From: Lachnospiraceae bacterium
Lineage (GTDB): Bacteria; Bacillota_A; Clostridia; Lachnospirales; Lachnospiraceae
DNA length: 64,000 nt
NCBI GenBank assembly: GCA_028694115.1
Contig: JAQUUB010000015.1
Coordinates: 1-64,000, forward strand
Direction of reading: 5' to 3'
The notes under the pieces were generated by a model. It saw nothing but the letters and a program-made list of their open reading frames with translations, made no database searches and had not been told where the DNA came from. Below, one piece after another: positions 50,370-63,769 of the stretch (the first letter of the stretch is position 1; each line of letters opens with the position of its first letter). Both the position numbers and the translations under genes were made by a program.

Positions 50370-50684
50370 ATGTATTGTTACATTTGTGGAGCAGAAATAA
50401 AAGAAGTATTGGTATGTGATGTGGTTTTGATTGATGGAAAGTATCATTATGAAGAGGTAGTTGCACCTTTACTATTTAGTGAAGAATTTAATATTAGAAA
50501 AGGAAAGATTTTTGATTATGATTTCTTCAAAAAGACAGTTGCAAAAAAACATCTATGCAAACCAGAAGATGTGAAGTCTAAGTATATTGATAAGATTGAA
50601 ATTCCAGTAGCAGTTTATGATAATCTAAATAAGAGAGACAAGGAAATGGGATGTCGCTGTCCTATATGCGAAGATTTCATGTAA
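50370..50684 (+). CDS. Small Cys-rich (zinc-ribbon-like) protein, function unknown
   Basis: A 104-residue protein with Cys pairs at both ends, YCYICG near residue 5 and CRCPIC near residue 97, which could join to bind a zinc or iron ion. The middle is polar and Lys-rich. AAGGAG stands 8 bases before ATG at 50370. It follows rubredoxin by 20 bases, probably in one transcript. No family is recognised. Confidence 0.65.
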   Translation: MYCYICGAEIKEVLVCDVVLIDGKYHYEEVVAPLLFSEEFNIRKGKIFDYDFFKKTVAKKHLCKPEDVKSKYIDKIEIPVAVYDNLNKRDKEMGCRCPICEDFM

Positions 50685-50876
50685 AGAGCTAACAGACAGA
50701 TTGTCACAAGTTATTGAAAAGCTATATTTTGATATTCATTTATTAAAAGAATCCTCCTTTGTTGTATTAATATGGTCTTTGTACCACATGATATGCGTAG
50801 GGGGATTTATTTTAAACTAAAATACTGGTATTTTTTGGAATCCACCAAAAACATATTGATTATATGGAGGTATGGT

Positions 50877-54446
<3,570 letters not shown>

Positions 54447-54465
54447 CGGAAACAGGAGGAAAAAC

Positions 54466-55665
54466 ATGTACTGTACAAGAAAGGTAAAAGAAGACCTCAT
54501 ATGGGTAGGAGGGAATGATCGAAGACTGTCCCTCTTTGAAGGAGTATATTCAGTGCCACACGGGGTTTCCTATAATTCCTATTTGCTTTTGGATGATAAG
54601 ACAGTTCTTTTTGATACGGTGGACAAGGCAGTAGGAAAGATTTTTTTTGAAAATCTGGAACATGAATTAAATGGAAAGAAACTGGATTATGTTGTAATCC
54701 AGCATATGGAGCCGGATCATTCGGCGACTCTTTGTGAACTACTTTTACGTTATAAAGAGGTACAAGTAGTTTGCAATGCAAAGACACAGACAATGATTAA
54801 GAATTTTTTTGACATGGAGTTTTCTATCCATTTGGTTAAGGAACAGGATAGCCTGAATACTGGAAAGCATACCCTTCGTTTTTATATGGCTCCTATGGTT
54901 CATTGGCCAGAGGTAATGGTCACTTATGATGAAACTGATGGGACGCTATTCTCAGCAGATGCTTTTGGAACCTTTGGAGCATTGAATGGGGCGCTATTTG
55001 CAGATGAAGTGGATTTTGAACAGGATTATCTAAGCGAAGCACGCCGATATTATACAAATATTATAGGAAAGTATGGAGTGCAGGTGCAGGCACTACTGAA
55101 AAAAATGGAAGCACTGGATATCAAAATGATTTGTCCGCTTCATGGATTTGTATGGAGAAATGATCTGGAGTTTTATATTGAGAAGTATAAAAGATGGAGC
55201 AGTTATATTCCGGAAGAGACCTGTGTGCTGATTCCTTATGCATCCATATATGGAAATACGGAAAACATAGCGGATATTGTATCCAGCAGACTGCAAGACC
55301 GTGGAATAAAAACGGTAATGTTTGATGTATCGGTGGCTCCGGCTTCTGATATTATTTCTGCGGCATTTCGATACAGTCATATCATTTTTGCCTCAGCAAC
55401 CTATAATGCAGGCATTTTCGTGAGTATGGAGGAGCTGATTCGGGATTTGAAGTCACATAATATACAAAACCGGACCATTGCATTTATCCAGAATGGATCT
55501 TGGGCACCTGCAAGCGGAAAGCTCATGAAGGAGATTCTTGCTGACTGTAAGGATATGAAAGTGATTGAAGAAACCATTACGGTTCAATCTTCAGTCAAAA
55601 AGGAGCAGGAGACAGAAATAGAAGCTTTTGTAAATGCAGTAGCTGCTACGATTAATATCCCATAG
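54466..55665 (+). CDS. Flavo-diiron protein (oxygen/NO reductase)
   Basis: A 399-residue protein. The N-terminal metallo-beta-lactamase-like part binds two irons through H80-M-E82-P-D84-H85, then PMVHWPEVM, FSADAFGTFG and CPLHGFVW. The C-terminal flavodoxin part starts VLIPYASIYGNTENIA (FMN phosphate loop) and ends near residue 395. No rubredoxin domain is fused, so the separate rubredoxin at 50.2 kb or another donor must supply electrons. It reduces O2 to water or NO to N2O. It follows PFOR by 19 bases, with AGGAGG. Confidence 0.95.
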   Translation: MYCTRKVKEDLIWVGGNDRRLSLFEGVYSVPHGVSYNSYLLLDDKTVLFDTVDKAVGKIFFENLEHELNGKKLDYVVIQHMEPDHSATLCELLLRYKEVQVVCNAKTQTMIKNFFDMEFSIHLVKEQDSLNTGKHTLRFYMAPMVHWPEVMVTYDETDGTLFSADAFGTFGALNGALFADEVDFEQDYLSEARRYYTNIIGKYGVQVQALLKKMEALDIKMICPLHGFVWRNDLEFYIEKYKRWSSYIPEETCVLIPYASIYGNTENIADIVSSRLQDRGIKTVMFDVSVAPASDIISAAFRYSHIIFASATYNAGIFVSMEELIRDLKSHNIQNRTIAFIQNGSWAPASGKLMKEILADCKDMKVIEETITVQSSVKKEQETEIEAFVNAVAATINIP

Positions 55666-55689
55666 CCTTTTTAACAATTAACATTTGCT

Positions 55690-55734
55690 CTGTCGATGTT
55701 AGCTTTTCCAGAAGTGAAAAAGCTACATCGGCAG
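55690..55734 (+). terminator. Probable terminator after the flavo-diiron gene
   Basis: CTGTCGATGTTAGCTTTT (55690-55707) pairs with AAAAGCTACATCGGCAG (55718-55734) with one bulge and one wobble. The following T-run is short. Confidence 0.6.
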
Positions 55735-55851
55735 CTGTTTCTGGACAGCCAAATTCTTCAAATCCACCAGGTATTACATTTTATTGGCATGAGAATATGG
55801 ATTTGTGTTTGGAGATAGACATTATACCCCAAAATAGCAGGAGGAACTACA

Positions 55852-58212
55852 ATGGAAAAGTATTATTCACCGGAAGGCTATATATTAGATGTGAATACAG
55901 GTCTATACTATTCACAGGTAATTGCAGAGGGGGCAGATGGCGTTGAGGTAAGATGCGTCACGTGGTTCAATGCTGATACTGGAGAATATTCGCAGTATGA
56001 GTATCCGATGGATACAGACACAGATTATTCATTAAGCAATGATGACGGCATGGATGATATTAGATTTGAAACGCTAGAGCAAAAGAGTACAGAAAAGTCA
56101 AAGGTAAATAAAAAGGTGCTCTTTGCTGTCGGAACGATACTTTTTGTTGCCATCTTTTGTTTTGTTATCTGGAAGATGATATTGCCTATGGCACCTGACA
56201 GTAATAAGGCGGAAAATCTGTCGCTTTCTACAGATATAGAGCATACCTCTGCTGATAGCACCGAAGTCACCTTGCCGGACGGCAAGCTGATTATTACGCT
56301 AAATGGAGAAAACGAGGCTACCATCAGCCTGACCGATGAATCAGTTGGAGCACTTGATTCTGTTAAGGAGGGAGATGAGACACATCTTCTAAATAGCATT
56401 GATATTTTCCTTTTTCCCAAGGAAGGGGAAAATGGCTTACAAATGTGGATCAATGATATAGATTCAGCAATTTACGAAGAAAACTTCAGCGAAGTGGCTT
56501 TGGAGGACGGATGGTATTTGGGAGAGCAAGATGGTGCATGTGTTGTTGAGAGAACCAATATGAATTATTCCATGATTATTAAGAAGCCAGGGATTGCTAC
56601 TACGATTAGAAACTGCGAAACGTATCGCGTGGAGTTCTTGCCTGAGAATCATGGGAATTTGGTAACCATAGAGGAGGGCAATACAGCAGATATTCTCGTA
56701 CAGACAGGAGCTGATGATAGAAACGGACAGGGGGAAGCGCAGGAATTTAATATTTCCTTTTATGATAAAAATACTGTTAAATTCCAAATACCCGGCGAGG
56801 AAGTAAAGACAGCGTTTTATAATTACGATTCCATTGAGGTTCGCCTATACGAGAATGAAGAACGGTTAAATCATCATTACTACACATTAGAATTTGCAAC
56901 CGGACAGATGTATTCACAGGGTAAAGCAGCAGTAAACGGATACAGCCTCACGCCGGATGAGAATAGAGAAGGGCATAATCTGGCAGAGGGTACAAATGGA
57001 TATGAGAATCTGTCAGGTGCGTCCGCGGATGCTGTCGGAATGAAATTCCAGTGTGACAATTTGGAAGAGATGATTCGTAATACGAGATATTATGAGGTAT
57101 ACATAAGTGACGACCTTGCTTTTGCCGGATATGTAGAGGATGCAATCAATGGAAAGGAAAGCATCATCCCGGCTATTCCAGAAGATTTTCCGATCAACAA
57201 GGAGGATGATAACTATTTTACTCCGGACACAGAGATGTATCGTATCATTATGGTGGAAATGCCTTATGTGATAGATATGCCTGAGTGGTATACCCGTTAT
57301 GGTAATGTTGTACCTATTTGGCATTATGGAGTACTTGGAGAGAGAGAACCTGAGCATCACAATGCAACAGTTGTTATGCTGGAGTCCTATGACGAGATTG
57401 GAATATGCAGTGTGAAGACGAAAATTGTATATGAAGATGCCAAATGTGCGATGTATGCAGGAACGGACGGGGGTGCACCTATTCTTACCAATTTAGATGC
57501 AAAGGATGAGAGTCTGGTTACGCCGGAGGCACTGGACGCAACAGCAAGCAACTTCTACGAAAGTTCTCATTATGATCACTGGTATTTATATAAAGGACGA
57601 TATGACAACGTAAAATACTTTTTTGAAGAGGCGAACAGCAATTCTACTGATGAGCCTATTCTTGTTCCGGTTACAGCAGGAACAGATTGCGGATGGGGAA
57701 TAAGGGATGATTTATTCTATAACAATATCAGATTCGAAATAGGTGAGGTGGTTCGGTATTCAGAAACAGTACCTATGGTTGGATCGATGTATAGTGGATA
57801 TGATGGAGAGGATTCTGAATACAAAATAACCACTTATTGTTCCAAATCTGCAGTTTCTCTTGATTATGAAGCAGAAGCCGCAAAATATAACACAGCACCC
57901 GATGACTGGAACGACCATCCCTATGCACAATACATTCCGGAACTACCCACGGGGATAACCTTCGATTATCTTGAAGGACAAACAATCAATGAGGAATCGC
58001 TTAATATATGGACCGGATCAGATGGATGTACGTATGAGCAGGCACTTGCATTTTTTAAAAAATTTAGAAAAACAAGTTATAAAGAAATACGATATGAAAT
58101 AGATAATGATAATGAAATTTCATTTATTATCGGAGTAGGAGATGGAGTGTATATAGGTGCTCGGTGGAGAAAGGATGAACAAAGTTTGGGTATTTTTGGA
58201 TACAAAGAATAA
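55852..58212 (+). CDS. Large single-pass membrane protein, function unknown
   Basis: A 786-residue protein. Residues 1-85 are acidic and predicted cytoplasmic, beginning with a short repeat-like module (YSPEGYILDVNTGLYYSQ); one membrane helix spans about 88-111; the remaining 670 residues are outside and strongly acidic, with Tyr- and Trp-rich segments. No catalytic motif or known family is recognised. AGGAGG precedes ATG. It stands alone between two terminator-like or promoter gaps. The base composition looks less AT-rich than that of its neighbours, which could hint at transfer (visual impression only). Confidence 0.75.
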   Translation: MEKYYSPEGYILDVNTGLYYSQVIAEGADGVEVRCVTWFNADTGEYSQYEYPMDTDTDYSLSNDDGMDDIRFETLEQKSTEKSKVNKKVLFAVGTILFVAIFCFVIWKMILPMAPDSNKAENLSLSTDIEHTSADSTEVTLPDGKLIITLNGENEATISLTDESVGALDSVKEGDETHLLNSIDIFLFPKEGENGLQMWINDIDSAIYEENFSEVALEDGWYLGEQDGACVVERTNMNYSMIIKKPGIATTIRNCETYRVEFLPENHGNLVTIEEGNTADILVQTGADDRNGQGEAQEFNISFYDKNTVKFQIPGEEVKTAFYNYDSIEVRLYENEERLNHHYYTLEFATGQMYSQGKAAVNGYSLTPDENREGHNLAEGTNGYENLSGASADAVGMKFQCDNLEEMIRNTRYYEVYISDDLAFAGYVEDAINGKESIIPAIPEDFPINKEDDNYFTPDTEMYRIIMVEMPYVIDMPEWYTRYGNVVPIWHYGVLGEREPEHHNATVVMLESYDEIGICSVKTKIVYEDAKCAMYAGTDGGAPILTNLDAKDESLVTPEALDATASNFYESSHYDHWYLYKGRYDNVKYFFEEANSNSTDEPILVPVTAGTDCGWGIRDDLFYNNIRFEIGEVVRYSETVPMVGSMYSGYDGEDSEYKITTYCSKSAVSLDYEAEAAKYNTAPDDWNDHPYAQYIPELPTGITFDYLEGQTINEESLNIWTGSDGCTYEQALAFFKKFRKTSYKEIRYEIDNDNEISFIIGVGDGVYIGARWRKDEQSLGIFGYKE

Positions 58213-58321
58213 TTAGTTGAAGCAATTGTGAACTCAGTTTTTATAGTTTTGCGAGATAGGGATTGGATATGCTATGATATACTAAGGCATAATAAAACAC
58301 AGTCGGTGAGGTAAATATTTT

Positions 58322-59311
58322 ATGAAAAAACTAAATGATTATTTATATTCTGGAGATACCGTTCTTAAAATTTTACAGAGATATACGGAGGATTTGAAAC
58401 AGTCTGCGAAAGAAACTCATAATCAAATTGATTTTATTCACTGCAACTTTCTGTTTCAAATTGCGGAACTTTTACAGCACAATGATTTCCTGACTTCGCA
58501 GTCCCAACGGATTCGGGAATTCTATAAATTGATGGCAAATGAATATCCTTTTCTTGCATTTACCTTCAAGGGACGAATTAAATCCTTGATACGTGCGGAA
58601 TCAAAATTTAATGGATACATAGTGGAATATATATCCGATTATTACAATGATCATGGTCATTACCCTTCTACTGCTGAAGTAAAAAATTGTCTAAGTTGTT
58701 TTCGAGATCTGATTGCATATAGAATTGTAATATCTCTTCCAAAATGCCATTTGAAAGAGGGGGAGACTCTTGCTGATGAAGAACTAAAGTATCTATATGA
58801 TGTTGCTAACCAGCTGCCTGGCTTTTTAGAGGAACGCGGATTTACTGCAGAAATGTCCACTTTAACATGTGAGAAAAAAACTCCACTACTAAAAGAGAGC
58901 GTAAGTCCATACTATAGGGATTATATTGTAAATTCAGAGAACTATGGTTATCGTTCCCTACATATTACATTTTATGATAATATTGCTCGTTGTTATGTAG
59001 AAGTACAGCTTCGTACAAAAGAAATGGATGATTTTGCGGAGATTGGTCCTGCCAATCATTTAGGTTACGAAAAACGACAGGAAAGTGAAAGAGCCAGAAG
59101 AGATGCAATTCCCAAAGGAGAAAATATCTATTTTGATGAGGCATATGAAAGAGGTATTATGTTGCAGCAACTTGAATTATCAAAATTAGATGTAAATATG
59201 TTTGGAGCAGTGAATAATTCCCTTATTAACGATGGATGTGGTCTCTACCGTGGAAGACTGATTCTTCCGTATGAGCATCTTTCAAGGTTTCAGAATGACC
59301 TTGTTGATTAA
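58322..59311 (+). CDS. RelA/SpoT-domain protein, probable stand-alone (p)ppGpp synthetase
   Basis: A 329-residue protein. The synthetase domain (about 75-255) shows FKGRIKSLIRAESKF, FRDLIAYRIV with D129, NYGYRSLHITF with Y210-R211, YVEVQLRTKEMDDFAE with E227 and R231, then A-N-H-L-G-Y. All positions known to be needed for pyrophosphate transfer seem kept. There is no HD hydrolase, TGS or ACT domain, so it is a small alarmone synthetase-like protein, though about 100 residues longer than RelQ/RelP. A toxin-type synthetase (toxSAS) is possible, but I see no antitoxin gene next to it. Confidence 0.85.
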   Translation: MKKLNDYLYSGDTVLKILQRYTEDLKQSAKETHNQIDFIHCNFLFQIAELLQHNDFLTSQSQRIREFYKLMANEYPFLAFTFKGRIKSLIRAESKFNGYIVEYISDYYNDHGHYPSTAEVKNCLSCFRDLIAYRIVISLPKCHLKEGETLADEELKYLYDVANQLPGFLEERGFTAEMSTLTCEKKTPLLKESVSPYYRDYIVNSENYGYRSLHITFYDNIARCYVEVQLRTKEMDDFAEIGPANHLGYEKRQESERARRDAIPKGENIYFDEAYERGIMLQQLELSKLDVNMFGAVNNSLINDGCGLYRGRLILPYEHLSRFQNDLVD

Positions 59312-59354
59312 TTTTTTTGTTTATAGATAATTTCTTAAAGGAGGAATGAGAAAA

Positions 59355-60293
59355 ATGCAAAAAATAGTTGTTGCCGGTGGCGGTGTTTTAGGTAGTCAAA
59401 TTGCTTTTCAAGCAGCTTATTGTGGATTTGAAGTAACTATTTGGCTTCGAAGTGAAGGAAGTATCACACGTACGCAGCCAAAGATAGATAATCTAAAAGA
59501 AACCTATATAGAAACTATTAACATAATGGCAACTACGGAAGGTAAGACACCTGAAAAATGGGCGGTAGGTATATCTGATTACGAAAGTTTTGATCAAGAG
59601 AAATGTCTTGATATGGTTGAAAAGGCTTATCATGGCATAAAGCTAGAGCTGAGTTTGTCAAAAGCTGTTGAAGATGCAGACATCATCATTGAATCTATGG
59701 CTGAAAATGTAGAGGATAAGATTACATTTTATAAAATGCTTGCACCGCTAATGCCAGAGAAAACACTGCTTGTTACAAATTCATCGACCCTTCTTCCCTC
59801 AAAGTTTGCAAAACATACTGGAAGACCAGAGAAATATCTATCCATGCATTTTGCAAATTCTATTTGGAAAAACAATATAGCTGAAATAATGACTCAGCCA
59901 AAAACTAACAGCAAATATTTTGATGAGATTATGAAATTCGCTAGTGAAATGAGAATGATTCCACTTCCCGTTCATAAGGAAAAATCAGGATATCTTCTTA
60001 ATTCGATGCTTGTACCGTTCCTTTTTTCGGCAATGGATCTGTATGTAAATGGAATATCAGATCCTGAAAGTATTGATAAAGCATGGATATTAGGAACAGG
60101 TGCACCGAAAGGCCCATTCCGTATTTTAGATACTGTTGGACTTACAACGGCATATAACATTGTCCATATGTATGTTAAACTTCCTTCATTTCTAACTCCT
60201 TATAATTTCAGGGGCATGGAAAAAATGTTGAAAAAATATATAGATCAAGGAAAGCTTGGAAAATCTTCAGGTGAAGGATTTTATAAATATTAA
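59355..60293 (+). CDS. 3-hydroxyacyl-CoA dehydrogenase-like NAD-binding protein
   Basis: A 312-residue protein with the two 3HCDH domains: Rossmann part (KIVVAGGGVLGSQIAFQAA, ADIIIESMAENVEDK, LLVTNSSTLLPS, MHFANSIWKNN) and a helical C-terminal part (SGYLLNSMLVPFLF, ILGTGAPKGPFRILDTVGL, GEGFYKY). The Ser of NSST and His of MHFA correspond to catalytic positions in the family. Use in butyrate-type chain metabolism or in reduction of a hydroxy acid is possible. ATG at 59355 is 8 to 10 bases after AAAGGAGG; the ATG at 59346 abuts it. Confidence 0.9.
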   Translation: MQKIVVAGGGVLGSQIAFQAAYCGFEVTIWLRSEGSITRTQPKIDNLKETYIETINIMATTEGKTPEKWAVGISDYESFDQEKCLDMVEKAYHGIKLELSLSKAVEDADIIIESMAENVEDKITFYKMLAPLMPEKTLLVTNSSTLLPSKFAKHTGRPEKYLSMHFANSIWKNNIAEIMTQPKTNSKYFDEIMKFASEMRMIPLPVHKEKSGYLLNSMLVPFLFSAMDLYVNGISDPESIDKAWILGTGAPKGPFRILDTVGLTTAYNIVHMYVKLPSFLTPYNFRGMEKMLKKYIDQGKLGKSSGEGFYKY

Positions 60294-60334
60294 AAAAAGA
60301 AAGGATATGTTGATTATATTTTTAAAATCATCAT

Positions 60335-61513
60335 ATGGTGAAGAGAGTGAATATTCTTTTTTTAGGCGAAAAAAAATATGTAGATTATATTATTCCGGCT
60401 TTAAAAGATGAAGCACATTATGTAGATGTATATTATTGGAATGAAGCGTTTGGACCTGAGCTTTTTGTGGAAGATAGTATTAATAATTATGATTGTATTA
60501 TCGTAGCTTTTCAGAATACAGAGGTATCCAATGATATCTGTGGATTAATAAAAGAAATAGTTATTAATGAGAAATGCACGGTATTTGACTACACATTATG
60601 GCATAATGCAACGATTCCATTTATGAGAGTCGATAGAACAATGTCTAATCCTTTATTCTCAAAATACGACGGAATGATTTTAGGAATATCCCATGCAGAA
60701 GTGGGATTTCTAGCTAATCGATTCCAGAGTTGTTGTAATCATGCAGTCTCATCTCAAGATTTATTCTATAATTTAAAAACTTTTCAATATTGTATTTCTC
60801 ATTATTGGCCCAAAATCAAGGAGCTGCAGTATCTTATTATTGATATGTATGATTATAATTATTTAAATTTAGATACTTCGTTATCTGAAAATATATATAG
60901 TTATTATTCATGGGGCGGTTACAACCTAGATGAGCATAATCATAAAAAAAATAAGAATTATACTATTGATCTACATGATTATAAATCCTATCTTTTGATG
61001 AATAGATATGAAGGAATCGATGATTCTAGAATTGATTTATGGAATGAATTATTTAAAGACACTAATTTTATGAATAATTATGCAGAGTTTTTTAATTATC
61101 AAGGAATGCAAGAACGTATGAAAACGCTATCTGAAGAACTTATTAGTGGATATGAGGTTACTTCTAGTGTAGTAAAAAAAGAATTTCCAGCAACGATTGA
61201 AGAGAATATCACGATAATGAAGAGTTTGCTCCAATTAGTCTATGAAACTTGGCCAGATATCAAAGTATATCTGACACTTCTTCCAATACCTATAGAAATT
61301 CAAAATAAGAGGAAAAAATTTTATGAGAAGTGGAAAGAACAGTTTGAGTCAGTTATTAAAAGCTTAAATGAGGATTATCCGTTTGTATATAAATCTTTTT
61401 TGGATGATCCTATGATTTATGATAGAAAATATTTTTATGATGCAGATCATCTTAATTATTATGGAGCAAAAGTATTTACTGAAAAGTTTAAGGATTATTT
61501 TAAAATAATATAA
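60335..61513 (+). CDS. Protein with C-terminal SGNH-like motif, function unknown
   Basis: A 392-residue soluble protein without a signal peptide, very rich in Tyr, Asn and Asp. The N-terminus is an alpha/beta stretch (RVNILFLGEKKYVDYIIPAL). The C-terminus has YFYDADHLNYYGAKVFTEKF, which matches the DxxH block and following helix of SGNH hydrolases, but I do not find a clear GDS nucleophile block. It may be an incomplete or divergent SGNH fold, or a sugar-surface enzyme. The ribosome site is weak. It follows the dehydrogenase gene by 41 bases. Confidence 0.65.
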   Translation: MVKRVNILFLGEKKYVDYIIPALKDEAHYVDVYYWNEAFGPELFVEDSINNYDCIIVAFQNTEVSNDICGLIKEIVINEKCTVFDYTLWHNATIPFMRVDRTMSNPLFSKYDGMILGISHAEVGFLANRFQSCCNHAVSSQDLFYNLKTFQYCISHYWPKIKELQYLIIDMYDYNYLNLDTSLSENIYSYYSWGGYNLDEHNHKKNKNYTIDLHDYKSYLLMNRYEGIDDSRIDLWNELFKDTNFMNNYAEFFNYQGMQERMKTLSEELISGYEVTSSVVKKEFPATIEENITIMKSLLQLVYETWPDIKVYLTLLPIPIEIQNKRKKFYEKWKEQFESVIKSLNEDYPFVYKSFLDDPMIYDRKYFYDADHLNYYGAKVFTEKFKDYFKII

Positions 61514-61533
61514 ACGTTTGTTTGTAGGTTATA

Positions 61534-62436
61534 TCACAGAATCCCCCCTTTTTTTGATAAGAGCGGATAATAAAGATCTGCTTCGCAATAGTCTTCACTA
61601 CATCGTTTTCTACAAATCATTTCAAAATGATAAGAAGAATCTACCTGATAAGATGTAGCCGGCGTCCATGTCTTCTCAATCATAGAGTAGATATCATCTA
61701 ATTTCTGCATATTGAGATCTTCGGGAGCATGGAGACCGATATACCGGAAAACTGCATATTCTGAGGCTGGAACGGTATGACAGGTGAAGAGATCATGATC
61801 CTTGAACGGACGGAAAATCTCAAGGCTTGGCATGTAATAATCTGCTTCGGTACTTCCATAGCAGGTGACCAGTCCGTAATAAACGGAATCATCCACAGTA
61901 TCAATTAATTGACTTCACTTTTTGTAAAAAAAATCCAGTGCATTAGAATTTGCTGTTCCATGATTATAATTTTCTTGATGATTGATCAGACATTTGATGC
62001 CTCCAAGAAAAAACATGGGGCGGGTCACAAAAAAAGGTGGAGCGATAATACCGTTCGTGGTATTTTGAAGTAGATTTATATCATAGGGAGGATAGATTCG
62101 GACCTCGCAATGGTAAAGACGATAATGGGAGGGAGTTATGCCGAACAGCTGTTTAAAAGACCGCTCATAGCTTTGGACATATTCAAACTGATATTCATAA
62201 GCAATATCAATAATTTTAAGATTACTAAGACGAAGGTCAATCAGACTGTTAGACAACCTACGGTGACGAATATAAGTCATCAGGGGAAGTCCGGTGAGGG
62301 ATTTAAAAATACGATGCATATGATATTTTGAAATACAAAGATAGTCTGCCACATTTTTAAGTGACAATGTATTTTTTAAGTTCTTTTCAATATAAATAAG
62401 GGCATGTTCGATCAATTTACGGTTTATTGTGTCCAT
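61534..62436 (-). pseudogene. AraC regulator with GyrI-like effector domain, split by an in-frame TGA
   Basis: From ATG at 62436 (GGAGG just upstream) the frame encodes an AraC helix-turn-helix pair (LSLKNVADYLCISKYHMHRIFKSL and IIDIAYEYQFEYVQSYERSFKQ, ending GITPSHYR), then the start of an effector-binding domain. TGA at codon 174 (61915-61917) interrupts it. The same frame goes straight on (SQLIDTVDDSVYYGLVTCYG) through the rest of a GyrI-like domain to 61534. Both parts together give one normal AraC-GyrI protein of about 300 residues. Either the gene is inactivated by a nonsense change (TGG to TGA would do), or the two parts are made separately. Other genes here use TGA as stop, so recoding is unlikely. 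Confidence 0.8.
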
Positions 62437-62566
62437 ACGACCTCCAATATCAAAACAGATAGATATCTTTTCGTATAAAATAAGCAAGAAATGTTCACTT
62501 TGAGTTACCAGTCCATCATATAATATCTTTAAATTTATGTCAAAGACAAGAAAAAGGGGGATTATT

Positions 62567-63685
62567 ATGAAAAGGGCAGTTGGGATCTTAGTATGCCTTG
62601 TGATTGTTTTGTTAAATGTGGTAGGATGTGGAAAAATAGAAACAGTGGCAAAAGCAGAGGCAAAAACAGGGGTAGAAACAAAAACCGAAATAAATGAAGA
62701 ACAGGAAAAAGAAATTGATCCGAAAGACGCTGGGGAAGAAGATGATGTAGTCGTACAGGAGGGAGAAATTGAGAGGATCAAAATAGAATCCTCTGCAATT
62801 GCAGAAAACAAACTGGAAGAAAAAATCGAGCAGAATTTATATATTTATCTTCCACCAAGTTATCAGACAGGAGATAAAGAGTATCCTGTCGTATATTTTC
62901 TTCATGGTTTTGGCGATTCACCATCTGTGTTTATACGAAATGCAAAAAAAGTGCTGGATAAGGAATTTACAAAAGATGCATCGAAAGAATTTTTGCTTGT
63001 TGCAGTAGATGGCTCAAATTCTGTGGGTGGATCATTTTATGTAAATTCTCCTGTGATGGGAAATTGGGAAACCTATACGGTATCAGAGGTTGTTTCATAC
63101 ATAGATTCAAATTATCATACAATTTCGGAGGCTGGAGCAAGGGGAATTTGTGGATTTTCAATGGGAGGATTTGCTTCTATCAATCTGGCATTTCGCCATC
63201 CGGATGTTTACTCAGCTGTTTACGCAATGTCTCCGGGGCTGCTTGCTCCTGGAAAGATAAAAGAGGCACTTGAAACATGGGAAGGGGATCAGATTTTTCT
63301 CGAGGCCTATTCCATGGCATTTGCATATAAAGATCAGGCTCCATATATAGAAATTCCTTCCGGGGACGGAACGGAAGTAGATCAGATTCTAATGGAACGG
63401 TGGGAGTCGGGATTTGGGAATTTACAGGAAAAATTGGATGATTATCTGGCATTGGGAGTACCGTTGAAGTCAATTGGATTCTGCTACGGGGAAAATGACG
63501 GATACCAATGGATTCCAGAAGGAACGCGTTATTAGGCAGGAATTCTGGATAAAAAAGGGATTTCTTATGATATTTATTCTTTTCAGGGAGGACATATTCT
63601 TCCTAAGGATTTTGTAAAAGATCATTTGTTTCCGTTTTTTTCAAACACTCTTTCTTATGAAAATCTTGGTGCTATTGCATTTGTA
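62567..63685 (+). pseudogene. Lipoprotein alpha/beta-hydrolase esterase, cut by an in-frame TAG
   Basis: From ATG at 62567 (AAAGGGGG upstream) the protein starts with a lipoprotein signal (lipobox VVGC), a Glu/Lys-rich linker and an esterase D/feruloyl-esterase-like domain: VVYFLHGFGD and GFSMGG with nucleophile S198. TAG at codon 323 (63533-63535) ends it before the catalytic histidine. The same frame continues with SFQGGHILPKDF, which supplies that histidine (H343), and stops at 63685. The full product would be 372 residues. Without the tail the enzyme should be inactive. It is divergent from the AraC-like gene, which is also broken. Confidence 0.8.
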
Positions 63686-63769
63686 AAAACTATGATACTA
63701 TAATGGCAGATAAAAAAATCAAAAGGTGCATCGATTACACTGACAAAGCAAATCTAAGATAATTGTTTT

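Noticed and set aside
50772..50876. N-terminal extension of PFOR
   Set aside because: No ribosome site at 50772; GGAGG precedes ATG at 50877, where the family's normal N-terminus begins.
61915..61917. TGA or TAG recoding (for example selenocysteine) at the two in-frame stops
   Set aside because: TGA and TAG are ordinary stops of many genes in this window, no SECIS-like hairpin is evident, and the positions are not known Cys/Sec sites.
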